NCBI GenBank assembly: GCA_947247005.1
Contig: OX365956.1
Span: 12,110,089-12,174,088 of the forward strand
Reading direction: 5' to 3'
Source: Spisula solida
Lineage: Eukaryota; Mollusca; Bivalvia; Venerida; Mactridae
Length of the DNA stretch: 64,000 nucleotides
Part shown: in pieces, positions 58,101-60,056 of the stretch
How the letters are laid out: each line of letters starts with the position of its first letter
Position numbering within the stretch: the first letter of the stretch is position 1
Notes under the pieces: model-generated
Databases searched by the model: none
Seen by the model: the letters and a program-made list of their open reading frames with translations, nothing else
What the model was told of the DNA's origin: nothing
Position numbers and translations under genes: made by a program

Positions 58101-58388
58101 TCTGTTTGGATCATGCATTGTTTCAGCTGTATCATCCCGTATTGTGTCACTGACAGCATTCCATCCAGCTACCCGCGAACGTCTATAATCTTCATTCCTG
58201 CTCGAATCCCACTGATAATCACGTTTTGGTTCATTTGTGTTTTCTAACCAACCAAATCCATAGTCATAGCTATTATCATTCCCTGTGGCCCCTAATGGCG
58301 AGGGTTCTCGACGTGTTTCGCCTAGTCTGCGGTGATTATTGCTGGGATCCGGTCCAGCTCGGATATTCCTAGTATAAGGAGAAGCCAT
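982..58388 (-). CDS. Giant modular type II membrane protein gene, 25 exons, 3' end outside window
   Basis: Twenty-five minus-strand exons joined at GT-AG sites keep one frame for 7,999 coding bases (2,666 codons plus one base); a phase-1 donor at 982 sends it off the left edge. Domain order by residue: cytoplasmic tail 1-274, transmembrane helix about 275-297, SEA about 304-420, EB/EGF-like 438-483, four sushi 484-734, two Ig 735-about 950, eight sushi to 1423, four Ig 1424-1891, CBM14-like 1892-1958, six Ig 1959-2606, CBM14-like from 2607. There is no signal peptide, and the basic stretch before the helix predicts N-in topology, so all listed domains face outward or into a vesicle lumen. Many N-x-S/T sequons fit this. 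SEA, sushi and Ig families are typical of adhesion and recognition proteins, but the function here is inferred. Extra exons in the long introns, or two adjacent genes wrongly joined, cannot be excluded; continuous phase agreement argues against the latter. Confidence 0.82.
1237..1833. repeat. Minisatellite, 46-bp unit, about 13 copies
   Basis: The unit reads GCCTGATTAGACCAGTTATG then GTCTCCCACATACAGCCTGA plus CATATC, nearly unbroken through the intron between exons 24 and 25. Copies differ at a few positions (cgcc/tgcc, agacc/aaatc). Confidence 0.95.
1997..2332 (-). CDS. Exon 24: Ig-like domain 12, not split by an intron
   Basis: A 336-bp phase 1-1 exon from ATTTACAG|GGACCT to GTTTCAG|GTAAGT. 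It holds both halves of the domain: GFETLCTAELGSNNASIFFQ and, later, LSMCTNVKTIAFV and KTTFRCVVEDADSS. It corresponds to the split pairs 21/22 and to exon 15. The open frame extends upstream into the intron, but there is a good acceptor at 2333. Confidence 0.8.
2860..3135. repeat. Dispersed repeat with AGGTCA half-sites
   Basis: The sequence has the look of a widespread invertebrate repeat rich in 'aaggtcaaggtc'. It holds AGGTCA at 3099, 3107 and 3114 (spacings of 2 and 1) and an inverted pair at 2969 and 2984. The rest of the intron from 2333 to 3520 shows no exon. Confidence 0.45.
3521..4572. repeat. Composite minisatellite of 39-bp and 24-bp units with 486-bp higher order
   Basis: The long unit is GCAGACGCTCATCTGATTCC then TGAGCACCGCCTTGTGAAT; the short unit lacks an internal 15 bases. 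About 21 long and 8 short units occur, and a block of 14 units (10 long, 4 short, 486 bp) is repeated. All lengths are multiples of three, so several frames are open for over 300 codons on both strands. These open frames are a by-product of the repeat. It lies in the intron between exons 23 and 24. Confidence 0.93.
4802..5092 (-). CDS. Exon 23: Ig-like domain 11
   Basis: A 291-bp phase 1-1 exon. The acceptor CCTTTGCAG|CCATTT was chosen because the upstream CGACAG acceptor runs into a stop in the required frame. It carries GVNYTMTCIIEGMVGLTDIV and the F strand KCGDNGVYYCKTSG, the most canonical Asp-x-Gly-x-Tyr-x-Cys of the set, still with the extra cysteine. The donor is ACAAT|GTAAGG. It opens the second Ig-Ig-CBM14 cassette. 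Confidence 0.8.
5315..5470. repeat. GCGAA-type dispersed repeat, copy 1
   Basis: The stretch contains 'actgtaaacc', many 'ttcgcg' and 'cgcgaa' words and the phrase 'agccgcgaaaatg'. The copy at 8125-8255 shares 'gccgcgaa', 'aaaacgcgaaagtt' and an inverted 'gtttacagt'. This class of GC-punctuated repeat is common in molluscan genomes. The rest of 5093-5876 shows no exon. Confidence 0.5.
5877..6788. mobile_element. Inverted-repeat transposon-like element, 912 bp
   Basis: Left end TATACACTTAACCAATGTTC and right end (reverse complement) TATACACTTGACCAATGTTC continue matching through AACTACACCGA, giving arms of about 60 bp with some mismatches. TA at the ends suggests Tc1/mariner-type insertion. 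An interior block (about 6060-6200) recurs inverted at 25750-25905. No transposase ORF is present. Confidence 0.65.
7924..7991. repeat. Hairpin of about 68 bp
   Basis: The arms pair GATAGAACGACTCGTAGGTG with its near-complement CACCTACTCATGTTCTATC around the centre ATGGGATTAAAATCCCAT. It is probably the whole of a tiny MITE-like element. Confidence 0.6.
8125..8255. repeat. GCGAA-type dispersed repeat, copy 2
   Basis: It contains 'ggtttcgcggtgttcgcggg', 'gtagccgcgaatatg', 'aaaacgcgaaagtta' and a terminal 'cggtttacagtat', matching 5315-5470 in part. Confidence 0.5.
8321..8519 (-). CDS. Exon 22: Ig-like domain 10, second half
   Basis: A 199-bp exon from TTTTCAG|AATGAA to CGTCAG|GTATAC, phase 0 in and 1 out, the same length as exon 13. 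It contains ISDNCKHTGFTAGTF and SWNNSVIRCVTRSANTTYNV. Confidence 0.8.
9239..9378 (-). CDS. Exon 21: Ig-like domain 10, first half
   Basis: A 140-bp exon from ATTCTCAG|CCCCAC to TTTGAA|GTGAGT, phase 1 in and 0 out. It encodes QPSLYVQSGTRVNQLLEINC, then TAELGRDNKGDQRSDVFLEV. The C-T-A-E-L-G turn recurs in exon 24. Confidence 0.8.
9559..9870 (-). CDS. Exon 20: Ig-like domain 9
   Basis: A 312-bp phase 1-1 exon from GTTTCAG|ATGTAT to TTGTAT|GTAAGT. Strands include GGVVSYTCDLQHVANITNIV and NVSCEHEGEYTVSIDD, where the Tyr-x-Cys cysteine is replaced by Val. It shares an N-terminal cysteine (VFCNP) with exon 17 (IVCDK). Confidence 0.8.
10104..10308 (-). CDS. Exon 19: Ig-like domain 8, second half
   Basis: A 205-bp exon from GTTATCAG|AATAAC to TTCCAG|GTGGGT, phase 0 in and 1 out. 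It contains SVMEGCSIKETATYTI and the F strand GTFVSCLTVNES, parallel to the second half-domains of exons 10, 13 and 22. Confidence 0.8.
10789..10928 (-). CDS. Exon 18: Ig-like domain 8, first half
   Basis: A 140-bp exon from TATTTAG|CGGAAC to GAAACG|GTATGT, phase 1 in and 0 out. It encodes EPDTPTITIPEVLNANEEMI, the cysteine strand IIVCSGNVGRD and SVYLAVAET. It has the same length and phases as exon 21. A shorter exon-like sequence with the same phases lies just downstream at 10477-10538 (see findings). Confidence 0.78.
10929..12333 (-). other. Intron between exons 17 and 18
   Basis: No further exon with acceptable splice sites was found. Near its exon-17 end a perfect palindrome GTTGCTATGGCAAC (12224-12237) matches the X-box recognised by RFX transcription factors. 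Confidence 0.6.
12334..12654 (-). CDS. Exon 17: Ig-like domain 7
   Basis: A 321-bp phase 1-1 exon from ATTGTAG|CAATTG. Of three possible donors only GGAACAG|GTACGA at 12333 gives phase 1. The B strand is SDVEFTCNILDIEED. The F-strand position reads VSCDNDLEYIVTVND, with Val where the conserved Cys should be and a Cys seven residues earlier. Exon 20 shows the same substitution. Confidence 0.77.
12655..13959 (-). other. Intron between exons 16 and 17, with a retroelement 3' tail
   Basis: No exon is visible. The stretch 13370-13925 looks transposon-derived and ends on the plus strand with 'ggaattaaacttcatcttat' followed by a short CTTAT array, a typical 3' terminus of CR1/SINE-type retroelements. 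Confidence 0.45.
13960..14160 (-). CDS. Exon 16: chitin-binding type 2 (CBM14)-like domain A
   Basis: A 201-bp phase 1-1 exon from ATTTTCAG|CTTCAC to ATCAAC|GTACGT. Cysteines are spaced C-x14-C-x5-C-x12-C-x5-C, with His-Pro-Tyr-Tyr just before the second cysteine and C-P-S-D-D-Q-C-F-D after the fourth. This fits the peritrophin-A pattern (H-P-x-x-C, C-x5-C, C-P-x-G) with extra cysteines at the end (CDISCEDVGC). Family members bind chitin; whether this divergent copy does is unknown. Confidence 0.72.
14463..14834 (-). CDS. Exon 15: Ig-like domain 6, not split by an intron
   Basis: A 372-bp phase 1-1 exon from TTTAAG|AATCTG to TTGAAG|GTAAAA. It carries the whole domain in one exon: EKLFLCEGELGNPAGSMEIE (B-C strands), DSECGIVQTIGF and the F strand HLASMRCVIKPP. 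Its counterparts in exons 9/10, 12/13, 18/19 and 21/22 are split by a phase-0 intron; only exons 15 and 24 are whole, and both precede CBM14-like exons. Confidence 0.8.
14835..15823 (-). other. Intron between exons 14 and 15
   Basis: AT-rich sequence with no repeat array, exon or RNA gene that I can support. The 69-codon plus-strand ORF at 15385 has no features. Confidence 0.6.
15824..16162 (-). CDS. Exon 14: Ig-like domain 5
   Basis: A 339-bp phase 1-1 exon from TTTTCAG|CAACTT to TACGTA|GTATGT. The B strand is HTDVIVCDFYGENVS and the F strand is NDTYTCEITYKNGN, preceded by an extra cysteine (LQNWCTNGG). It opens the first Ig-Ig-CBM14 cassette (exons 14-16). Confidence 0.8.
16355..16553 (-). 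CDS. Exon 13: Ig-like domain 4, second half
   Basis: A 199-bp exon from TTTCAG|TCAAAC to CATACG|GTGAGA, phase 0 in and 1 out. It contains VVDCHHVTTKSYTI and the F strand PVVLRCGINWN. The paired cysteines and the K-S-Y-T-x strand match the start of exon 10 and, more loosely, exons 19 and 22. Confidence 0.82.
16752..16778. repeat. Perfect palindrome related to the 17117-17285 hairpin
   Basis: TTGTATATCGGCCGATATACAA (22 bp, split here at its centre of symmetry GGCC) is a perfect palindrome. Its longer context, CGTTG ... CAATGG, matches the arm of the hairpin element at 17117-17285. Confidence 0.7.
17117..17285. mobile_element. Hairpin MITE, 169 bp
   Basis: Arms of about 50 bp run GAAATAAACTATGAAAACCG through 'ttgtataccggctgttatac' to AATGGTTTG and are repeated inverted at 17235-17285. 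The loop contains 'caggcctacggccttcgtgg'. It lies in the intron just upstream of exon 12's donor side. Confidence 0.75.
17388..17518 (-). CDS. Exon 12: Ig-like domain 4, first half
   Basis: A 131-bp exon from TTTTAAG|ATATAC to CCTGAG|GTAAAT, phase 1 in and 0 out. It encodes KPGITVSADSIEVGEELEVQ, then CEGYVDKDMSDEELYLEIKPE. It is the closest relative of exon 9, sharing the D-x-x-M-S-x-x-E-L-Y-L-E strand. Confidence 0.82.
18218..18580 (-). CDS. Exon 11: Ig-like domain 3 (V/I type)
   Basis: A 363-bp phase 1-1 exon from ACTGTATAG|GGGAAG to AAAAG|GTGATT. Key strands are EEAILKCNVTNYMDMQTVQI (B and C) and NESCGSYVCGLLAIDDDGD (F and G). It follows exon 10's sushi block just as exon 8 follows exon 7's, and it shares the extra cysteine before Tyr-x-Cys-Gly. 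Confidence 0.82.
18581..20840 (-). other. Intron between exons 10 and 11
   Basis: 2.26 kb without an exon, array or RNA gene that I can support. ORFs at 18581-18925, 19566-19763 and 20068-20280 have no recognisable domains or splice context. Confidence 0.6.
20841..22434 (-). CDS. Exon 10: second half of Ig 2 fused to eight sushi domains
   Basis: A single 1,594-bp exon from TTTCAG|GGAGAT to TTCAAG|GTAAAT (phase 0 in, phase 1 out). The first 60 or so residues complete Ig 2 (SSCQHITRKSYTL and the F strand SISVRCASDF). Eight consecutive sushi domains follow, each with four cysteines and a W before the last Cys, such as GNWSESPIC, GVWDNVPVC and GEWGVLPEC. No stop or frameshift interrupts the 1.6 kb, evidence of selection. 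Its last two sushi domains resemble those at the end of exon 7. Confidence 0.92.
22608..22723 (-). CDS. Exon 9: Ig-like domain 2, first half
   Basis: The exon runs from TTTCCAG|GCTTTG to TTTCAG|GTAACT (116 bp, phase 1 in, phase 0 out). It carries the A-C strands with one cysteine: EEEVIVECIAFTDEEMSND followed by ELYLETKFQ. The same half-domain recurs in exons 12, 18 and 21, ending in a hydrophobic strand such as LYLE or VFLE. The second half is in exon 10. Confidence 0.82.
22943..23299 (-). CDS. Exon 8: Ig-like domain 1 (V/I type)
   Basis: A phase 1-1 exon of 357 bp from TACGCTAG|GAAGCG to GTAATAG|GTAATC. It shows a B-strand cysteine in NDTLVCNVSNF and an F-strand motif in DLDHCGMYTCGITV, so an extra cysteine sits four residues before Tyr-x-Cys. 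The usual C-strand tryptophan is not evident. It follows the sushi block of exon 7 and is most like exon 11. Confidence 0.82.
23300..24126 (-). other. Intron between exons 7 and 8
   Basis: No exon. At 23351-23375 the words 'gatgatcaataaataacgag' resemble the terminal repeat of the MITE family at 48-715 and 54709-55355, but no matching second end was found. Confidence 0.5.
24127..24879 (-). CDS. Exon 7: four sushi (CCP) domains, residues 484-734
   Basis: One 753-bp phase 1-1 exon from TATTACAG|TTGAAT to ATCTG|GTAAGT. It encodes four complete sushi domains, each with four cysteines, the G-Y/F-x-x-x-G turn after Cys2 and the W before Cys4 (for example GTWSPNVTC and MTWSTSPVC). Adjacent domains are joined by the short linkers typical of the family (P-I-x-C, M-I-x-C). 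The third and fourth domains closely resemble the last two of exon 10. Sushi domains bind proteins in complement, adhesion and clotting factors; the ligand here is unknown. Confidence 0.9.
25640..25905. mobile_element. Partial copy of the 5877-6788 element
   Basis: The words 'tccgattagaggtatact', 'gatagatacccagcatgaaa' and 'ccccttttcggaagacgagt' match the reverse complement of 6060-6200 with few differences. The copy ends against exon 6's donor region. The rest of intron 6 (24880-25640) shows no exon. Confidence 0.65.
25936..26073 (-). CDS. Exon 6: six-cysteine EB/EGF-like module, residues 438-483
   Basis: A symmetrical phase 1-1 exon of 138 bp from TTTTCAG|TGGTTG to CAAAA|GTAAGT. Six cysteines are spaced C-x8-C-x6-C-x4-C-x-C-x10-C across residues that include GRKRKREIC and CSCSTNKIYV. 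The pattern, particularly C-x-C followed by an aromatic, resembles EB and EGF-like modules of invertebrate surface proteins. It is unusually basic in its first half. Confidence 0.75.
26641..27345. repeat. Minisatellite, 46-bp unit, about 15 copies
   Basis: The unit reads AGCACAGTTAGGCCCTAATA then GTAAGACCACCATTAGAAGA and TATCCA. It fills most of the intron between exons 5 and 6. Its period equals that of the array at 1237-1833, but the sequence is unrelated. Confidence 0.95.
27724..27938 (-). CDS. Exon 5: SEA domain, cleavage loop and last strands
   Basis: The exon starts at TTTCAG|AAATGG (phase 2 in). Joined to exon 4 it reads R-N-G-S-V-E-V-L-F at residues 366-374, which corresponds to the G-S-V-V-V autoproteolysis loop of SEA domains, followed by SVVVSLSV and an amphipathic tail. 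The proposed donor is ACCA|GTGCGT (phase 1 out); a nearby GTATTG donor would give the wrong phase for exon 6. The exon lies between a 32-bp and a 46-bp minisatellite array. Confidence 0.78.
28120..29500. repeat. Minisatellite, 32-bp unit, about 43 copies
   Basis: The unit reads CACATTCATAAAGTCAGACA then GATCTGGTTCAT, with frequent ctg/ccg, caa/taa variants. It lies in the intron between exons 4 and 5. The 144- and 76-codon plus-strand ORFs here are products of the repeat. Confidence 0.95.
29850..32990. repeat. Minisatellite, 39-bp unit, about 80 copies (3.1 kb)
   Basis: The unit reads CTAAACACAGTTAGTACTTT then CATACAGTACTGACCCTGA. Variants (TGTCACTAA, TGACCTTGA, GCAAGTAC) recur in order, so higher-order blocks exist; for example 30125-30365 is repeated at 30368-30610. 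Because 39 is a multiple of three, minus-strand frames repeat a 13-residue peptide; these are not genes. It is in the intron between exons 4 and 5. Confidence 0.95.
33000..33758 (-). other. Intronic spacer between two arrays
   Basis: AT-rich sequence between the 39-bp and 61-bp arrays, with no exon or RNA gene that I can support. Confidence 0.6.
33759..34119. repeat. Tandem repeat, 61-bp unit, about 6 copies
   Basis: The unit contains TGTGACAGCTAGTTGATTAA, 'tacatagttgccgttgccac' and 'tacaggatggatgctgtgga'. Copies are nearly identical, so the array is young or recently homogenised. It ends about 95 bases from exon 4. Confidence 0.95.
34214..34281 (-). CDS. Exon 4: SEA domain, middle part
   Basis: A 68-bp exon between TTTCAG|ATTGAC and CTGCG|GTGAGT (phase 0 in, phase 2 out). 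It encodes IDKHATNSTSDIGYDRCVVN followed by E-L, the second helix and the C-x-V strand that precedes the SEA cleavage loop. The six-copy 61-bp repeat ends only about 95 bases downstream in the next intron. Confidence 0.8.
34518..34636 (-). CDS. Exon 3: SEA domain, first part
   Basis: The exon runs from CCCCAG|CTGATG to GCCGAG|GTATGG (119 bp, phase 1 in, phase 0 out). The translation DVTGVYDVSATISNMNYTED and the following 'SEVFHTISKDFCAE' match the start of SEA domains: a beta strand, an N-x-x-Y-T turn, then Asp-x-x-Ser-x-x-Phe leading into the first helix. The domain continues in exons 4 and 5. SEA domains sit next to membranes in heavily glycosylated proteins, as here, directly after the transmembrane exon. 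Confidence 0.8.
34741..35361. mobile_element. 600-bp inverted-repeat family, copy 1
   Basis: It begins TATATGAGCCATTCTCCAGG and ends with the inverse, CCTGGAGAGCGGCTCATATA. It shares interior words with the copies at 35548-40544 and 42883-43483 ('gttgctatggtg', 'gcgacgtcac'). No ORF of note. It is in intron 2, near exon 3. Confidence 0.75.
35898..40308. mobile_element. 4.4-kb non-coding element nested in a 600-bp element
   Basis: 31-bp terminal inverted repeats (35898-35928 and 40278-40308) begin TAATTGTGGCYGCGACTGCG and differ at two positions. The interior is AT-rich with no long ORF, so it is non-autonomous or decayed. Its last 1.2 kb is a tandem array of about 366-bp units. The inserted position inside another transposon shows it is the younger of the two. 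A possible target duplication is only 2-3 bases and is ambiguous. Confidence 0.72.
39100..40275. repeat. 366-bp tandem units, each with an X-box palindrome
   Basis: About three units share 'gtaaatatttagcggttgct', 'gtcataaatcactgaatttt' and 'gtgcaattttgaa'. The palindrome GTTGCTAGGCAACC and its variants fall at 39224, 39590 and 39956, exactly 366 bases apart. Confidence 0.75.
40545..41329 (-). other. Intron 2, segment next to exon 2
   Basis: No exon, array or RNA gene is visible. ORFs at 40964-41227 and 41025-41240 overlap on opposite strands and show no domain. Confidence 0.6.
41330..41531 (-). CDS. Exon 2: juxtamembrane segment and transmembrane helix, residues 237-303
   Basis: The exon begins after TTTCAG and ends at GAAT|GTATGT (202 bp, phase 0 in, phase 1 out). 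It encodes a Pro/Ser-rich stretch, then the basic segment GKKRDSGLSRSCK, then about 23 hydrophobic residues (275-297, ILILTILVLM through YVML) and a short polar exit. Positive charges on the N-terminal side and the lack of a cleavable signal predict a type II signal anchor. Its phases join exons 1 and 3 without a stop, which ties the cytoplasmic exon to the SEA domain. Confidence 0.85.
41622..42010. mobile_element. Tc1/mariner-type non-autonomous element, 389 bp
   Basis: It starts CAGGGTGTCCCAAAAAAAA and ends GGACACCCTG, flanked by TA on both sides, the classic mariner terminal sequence and target. The interior keeps only a short open stretch that could be the start of a transposase. Confidence 0.75.
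42204..42676. mobile_element. G/C-tract inverted-repeat element
   Basis: The left end has GGCGGATCCAACGGGGGGGG and the right end 'cccccccctaaca' then 'aatcctggaccgcccctg', an imperfect inverted repeat with long poly-G/poly-C runs (up to 17 C at 42240). The base composition contrasts sharply with the AT-rich surroundings. Confidence 0.5.
42883..43483. mobile_element. 600-bp inverted-repeat family, copy 3
   Basis: The ends are TATATGAGCCAGTCTCCAGG and CCTGGAGACTGGCTCATATA. This is the least interrupted copy of the family, lying in intron 1. Confidence 0.8.
43484..46400 (-). other. Intron 1 segment with few landmarks
   Basis: No exon found. It holds a perfect hairpin (44038-44104, listed separately), a weak telomere-like phrase near 44340, and a block near 44440-44560 that resembles 52150-52300 ('attcccgc..gatttacttcg'), pointing to a dispersed repeat. 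ORFs here are short and featureless. Confidence 0.5.
44038..44104. repeat. Perfect hairpin, 24-bp arms, 19-base loop
   Basis: The arm GAAAAATTTGGTTCGTCAAG continues with CGCG and is repeated without mismatch as its reverse complement at 44081-44104. No flanking conservation is visible, so it may be a young inverted duplication or a small RNA precursor-like hairpin. Confidence 0.7.
46402..46665. repeat. Direct duplication of about 100 bp
   Basis: The segment 46402-46500 ('tttattaaagccaagaactt', 'gcagtataagttcttaaagt') is repeated at 46560-46665 with about 15 percent divergence. The 42-bp minisatellite starts exactly where the second copy ends. Confidence 0.75.
46660..48400. repeat. Minisatellite, 42-bp unit, about 41 copies
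   Basis: The unit reads CCAGGATACACGTTCTACAA then CATGTGTTATATTACCAATC and CA. The period is a multiple of three and the unit lacks stops in several frames, so spurious ORFs of up to 541 codons appear on both strands. It lies in intron 1. Confidence 0.96.
48728..48798 (+). repeat. tRNA-derived SINE head
   Basis: The sequence has a clear A box, TAGCTGAGTCGG (48734-48745), and B box, GGTTCGAGCCC (48778-48788), in tRNA-like spacing. The acceptor stem pairs poorly and the anticodon loop (CCTGTAA) lacks the invariant T33, so it is more likely a SINE head or pseudogene than a working tRNA. Confidence 0.6.
49095..49275. repeat. Dispersed repeat with 'cgcagaaat' words
   Basis: The segment begins 'atacggtaattatt', ends 'tatacggtattac' and has repeated 'gcagaaata' and 'cgcagaatt' words. 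It resembles the GCGAA repeat class but is more decayed. Confidence 0.4.
49712..53075 (-). pseudogene. Non-LTR retrotransposon (LINE A), 5' truncated and inactivated
   Basis: Reading the minus strand, 53058-52696 encodes reverse transcriptase fingers with NYRPITLLSCMGKLF and QAGFRKNLST. The frame continues at 52690-52425 (palm start, AFIDFQKAFDSV, then a stop, and GLRQGENLSPLLFS). At 51240-51043 come the catalytic YADD box (VLLYADDTVIFA) and thumb. The segment 50520-49951 encodes the C-terminal region with a CCHC knuckle (RRCHACNLNE ... HYLFNCSH). Several stops and frameshifts break it, and a separate element splits it (51236-52424). The 3' end near 49712 carries 'aaactgtaaactgtaaa'. The endonuclease domain is missing. 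The LINE clade is not assigned. Confidence 0.85.
51236..52424. mobile_element. Insertion of about 1.19 kb splitting LINE A
   Basis: The reverse transcriptase frame stops making sense between 51240 and 52420. The interruption begins AGCGGAC (51236) and ends with the inverse GTCCGCT (near 52424). It contains a direct repeat 'ttgcaaagggaagtaaccg' near 52070-52110, a hairpin 'gcaggcctaaaggcctgc' near 52397, and a block resembling 44440-44560. No ORF of note. Confidence 0.55.
53483..54640 (-). pseudogene. Second non-LTR retrotransposon (LINE B), 3' fragment
   Basis: The minus-strand frame reads 'LGITINDSLSRADHINNVIK', then, after one frameshift, LKRFYNAYILPHFDVCC, GNCTSSLEDKLIKFQKRAGR and later FSGTSIWNSIPHNIK. 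This is the typical C-terminal tail of CR1/Jockey-like reverse transcriptases, ending in W-N-S-x-P. About 500 bp of non-coding 3' sequence follows to 53483. It is unrelated in sequence to LINE A. Confidence 0.8.
54709..55355. mobile_element. MITE-like inverted-repeat element, copy 2
   Basis: The ends CGAGGGATGATCAATATATA and its near-inverse are flanked by TA on both sides. The sequence matches 48-715 in reverse orientation outside a nested hairpin at 54839-54940. Confidence 0.75.
54839..54940. repeat. Hairpin nested inside the MITE
   Basis: The arms run GTATGGAGCCATATAACTGC and onward through 'caccacttaaatttcaattt', repeated inverted with few mismatches. Copy 1 of the MITE lacks it, so it is probably a small insertion. 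Confidence 0.75.
55623..56226. mobile_element. Inverted-repeat element, about 600 bp
   Basis: The left arm (55630-55717: 'tatttagatcacaggtaact', then 'taaaatttatgttatcttag') is repeated inverted at 56140-56226. The arms are about 90 bp with a non-coding centre. Confidence 0.7.
56227..57298. repeat. Intron 1 segment with about 140-bp tandemly related units
   Basis: From about 56750 to 57215 three diverged units share 'cataaccc..agacctagaac', 'gatctagata', 'gtttgaagacgatca' and 'agagtacagacaa' words. It looks like a dispersed repeat with internal reiteration. No exon is visible in 56227-57298. Confidence 0.5.
57299..57568. mobile_element. Inverted-repeat MITE, 270 bp, beside exon 1
   Basis: It begins CAGGTCCCGATCTCTCGAAA and ends with the inverse (TTCGGGAGATCGGGCCTG); inner words 'tctcaactcaaa' and 'tttgagttgaga' extend the pairing. 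It ends 113 bases from exon 1's donor. Confidence 0.7.
57681..58388 (-). CDS. Exon 1: cytoplasmic tail, residues 1-236
   Basis: The exon is 708 bp and ends in phase 0 at AAG|GTAAGA. The ATG at 58388 follows an in-frame TAA about 40 bases upstream, so it is the likely start. The protein opens MASPYTRNIRAGPDPSNNHR and is hydrophilic, rich in Arg, Asp, Asn and Tyr, with no signal peptide and no cysteine-rich or enzymatic motif; it looks largely disordered. The tripeptide HLD followed by R occurs twice. Several tyrosines sit in acidic contexts (for example EEYEWEQ and ADYDHVY), but none fits a strict ITIM or ITAM. It lies 16 kb upstream of the transmembrane exon. I recognise no family. Confidence 0.82.
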
Positions 58389-58588
58389 ATTATAACATAT
58401 GTCGTTACAAGGAGCGTCAAATCCACTTTAAACTGCAAACATTCATAAACTTATCAATATTCAAAACAGGTACCATCAAATATGTATAAAATAGTGCAAT
58501 AATTATAAAGTCAATTCAGTTTCTAGCACACACTGTGAGCATGGCTAGTTCCTTTAATCAACGTTTACAGAATTTGAATACCATGAAA

Positions 58589-58676
58589 ACTTCCGGGTCC
58601 TTGCTTATATACCCGTATTTAGTTTAGACCATAGCATAGCTATCGGTTTCAAAGGGAGTGGCATTTATATGCAAAT
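58589..58676 (-). promoter_or_regulatory. Candidate promoter: octamer, TATA box, ETS site
   Basis: Reading on the minus strand upstream of exon 1, an octamer ATTTGCAT (58669-58676) is followed about 60 bases on by TATATAAG (58604-58611) and then CCGGAAGT (58589-58596), a good ETS-family site. The TATA box would put transcription start near 58575, giving a 5' leader of about 190 bases with at least one short upstream ORF. Motifs are exact by eye; promoter use is inference. Confidence 0.4.
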
Positions 58677-58729
58677 GATTTTGTTCAATAGGGACACAAG
58701 TTATTGTGTCCAATGTAACCTCAATCAAT

Positions 58730-59475
58730 ATAATAAACTATAAATACTTAAATACAGAATACTGTAAAGACTCCAAGGTTGGCTCATTACTTTAAAATAG
58801 ATATTGCCGAATCATACAAATTTTAAATGACGCTTTAACCTAATCATGAAATTTAACGACGTAGTTTATATTTAATTATTTGAAAAAAATGCAACAGAAC
58901 CTTCGTCTAAAATTTAGGGATCATTTATTACAAATGGATGCTTCACTTTAGGGTGGGAGCATAATATTAAGTATAATACTATGACATACGTTGTAATAAA
59001 TAGTACTCACTTTTATCTTCTTAATATTTTCATAAGAACATAAAGTAGTAAGTACTTTACAATTAAACCTCAAATTTAATACATAAATAGATACATGTAT
59101 TTAAAATTGGTACAATGAACAATGTGCTTATATGTTTTGAACATTGACATTTTAAACTTTCATGCTTACAGTATTTAAAATTTAGTTCAACACTGTATAT
59201 CACGGTAATACTTCGCTTCTCAGTTCCGGTGGCAGTTTGTAATAAACAATAAGTGATTTAATATATCGTAAATAAGAATATTGTAATATCTACAAAGTTA
59301 TGTCAAAACTTTAAAATGGATATTCGTGTATTTTTACAAATACTAACTTGCGATTTCACCTGATCATGAGCAGTTTCTAGTTTATATTGAGTCTATGAAA
59401 AAATATAACAGAATCTTGCCCTTAAATGTTCGGATCATTTGTTACAACTGGATCATGTGGATGCTTAATGTTAGG
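58730..59475. repeat. Diverged direct duplication upstream of the gene
   Basis: The segment 58730-58975 and the segment 59245-59475 share an order of words ('aaatac..gaat..tgtaa', 'acttTAAAATRGATATT', 'acctgatcatga', 'ggatcattt'), about 75 percent similar by eye. No exon is visible in this region. Confidence 0.55.
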
Positions 59476-59659
59476 AACTGATAATCAGAGTAATCCTCAT
59501 GTTACACGACATTTCATTCCGTTCGAGGGTTTTTCTGATTCGACAAATACCGACTTGAACAATTGTTTTTCATTCTAACTTTATGTTACAGTGCGCCTGG
59601 GATAATTGTCAAGGCGGAAAATTTAGTATACATCTATACAATTGATGGACTGACAGACG

Positions 59660-60056
59660 GACGGATGGACGGACGTTCCAACATTTGGGGTTTACGGGGC
59701 TTTTCCTTTGATCTTTATGTGGTTTACGGACGGCAGGACGGACGAACGTTCCAACATTTGGGGTTTACGGGGCTTTTCCTTTGATCTTTATGTGGTTTTT
59801 TTCCACATAAACCGACTGATTTCCTTCTTTATTTAACTAAAATTGTGGACGGAATGAACGGACGGACGGACGGACGGACGGGGTATTTGAACATTTACAT
59901 ATTTGTATAATGATGTTATGAACCTATTTGTACATATTGTGCTGTAACATGTGTATTTGTACGTATGTACATGGTGTATGTGTGCGAATGGGTGTGTGTG
60001 TTGTGCGTATGTGTGGTGTGTTTGGTGTGTGTGATGTGTGTACGTGTGTGTACACT
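59660..60056. repeat. GGAC microsatellite, 79-bp direct repeat and GT-rich tract
   Basis: A segment containing 'ccaacatttggggtttacgg' and 'ttttcctttgatctttatgt' occurs at about 59675 and again at about 59752. It is followed by (GGAC)n at 59855-59882 and by a GT-rich tract at 59945-60056. Confidence 0.85.

Noticed and set aside
57681..58388. ITIM or ITAM in the cytoplasmic tail
   Set aside because: The best candidate (ADYDHV) has Ala where Ile, Val, Leu or Ser is required, and no properly spaced pair exists.
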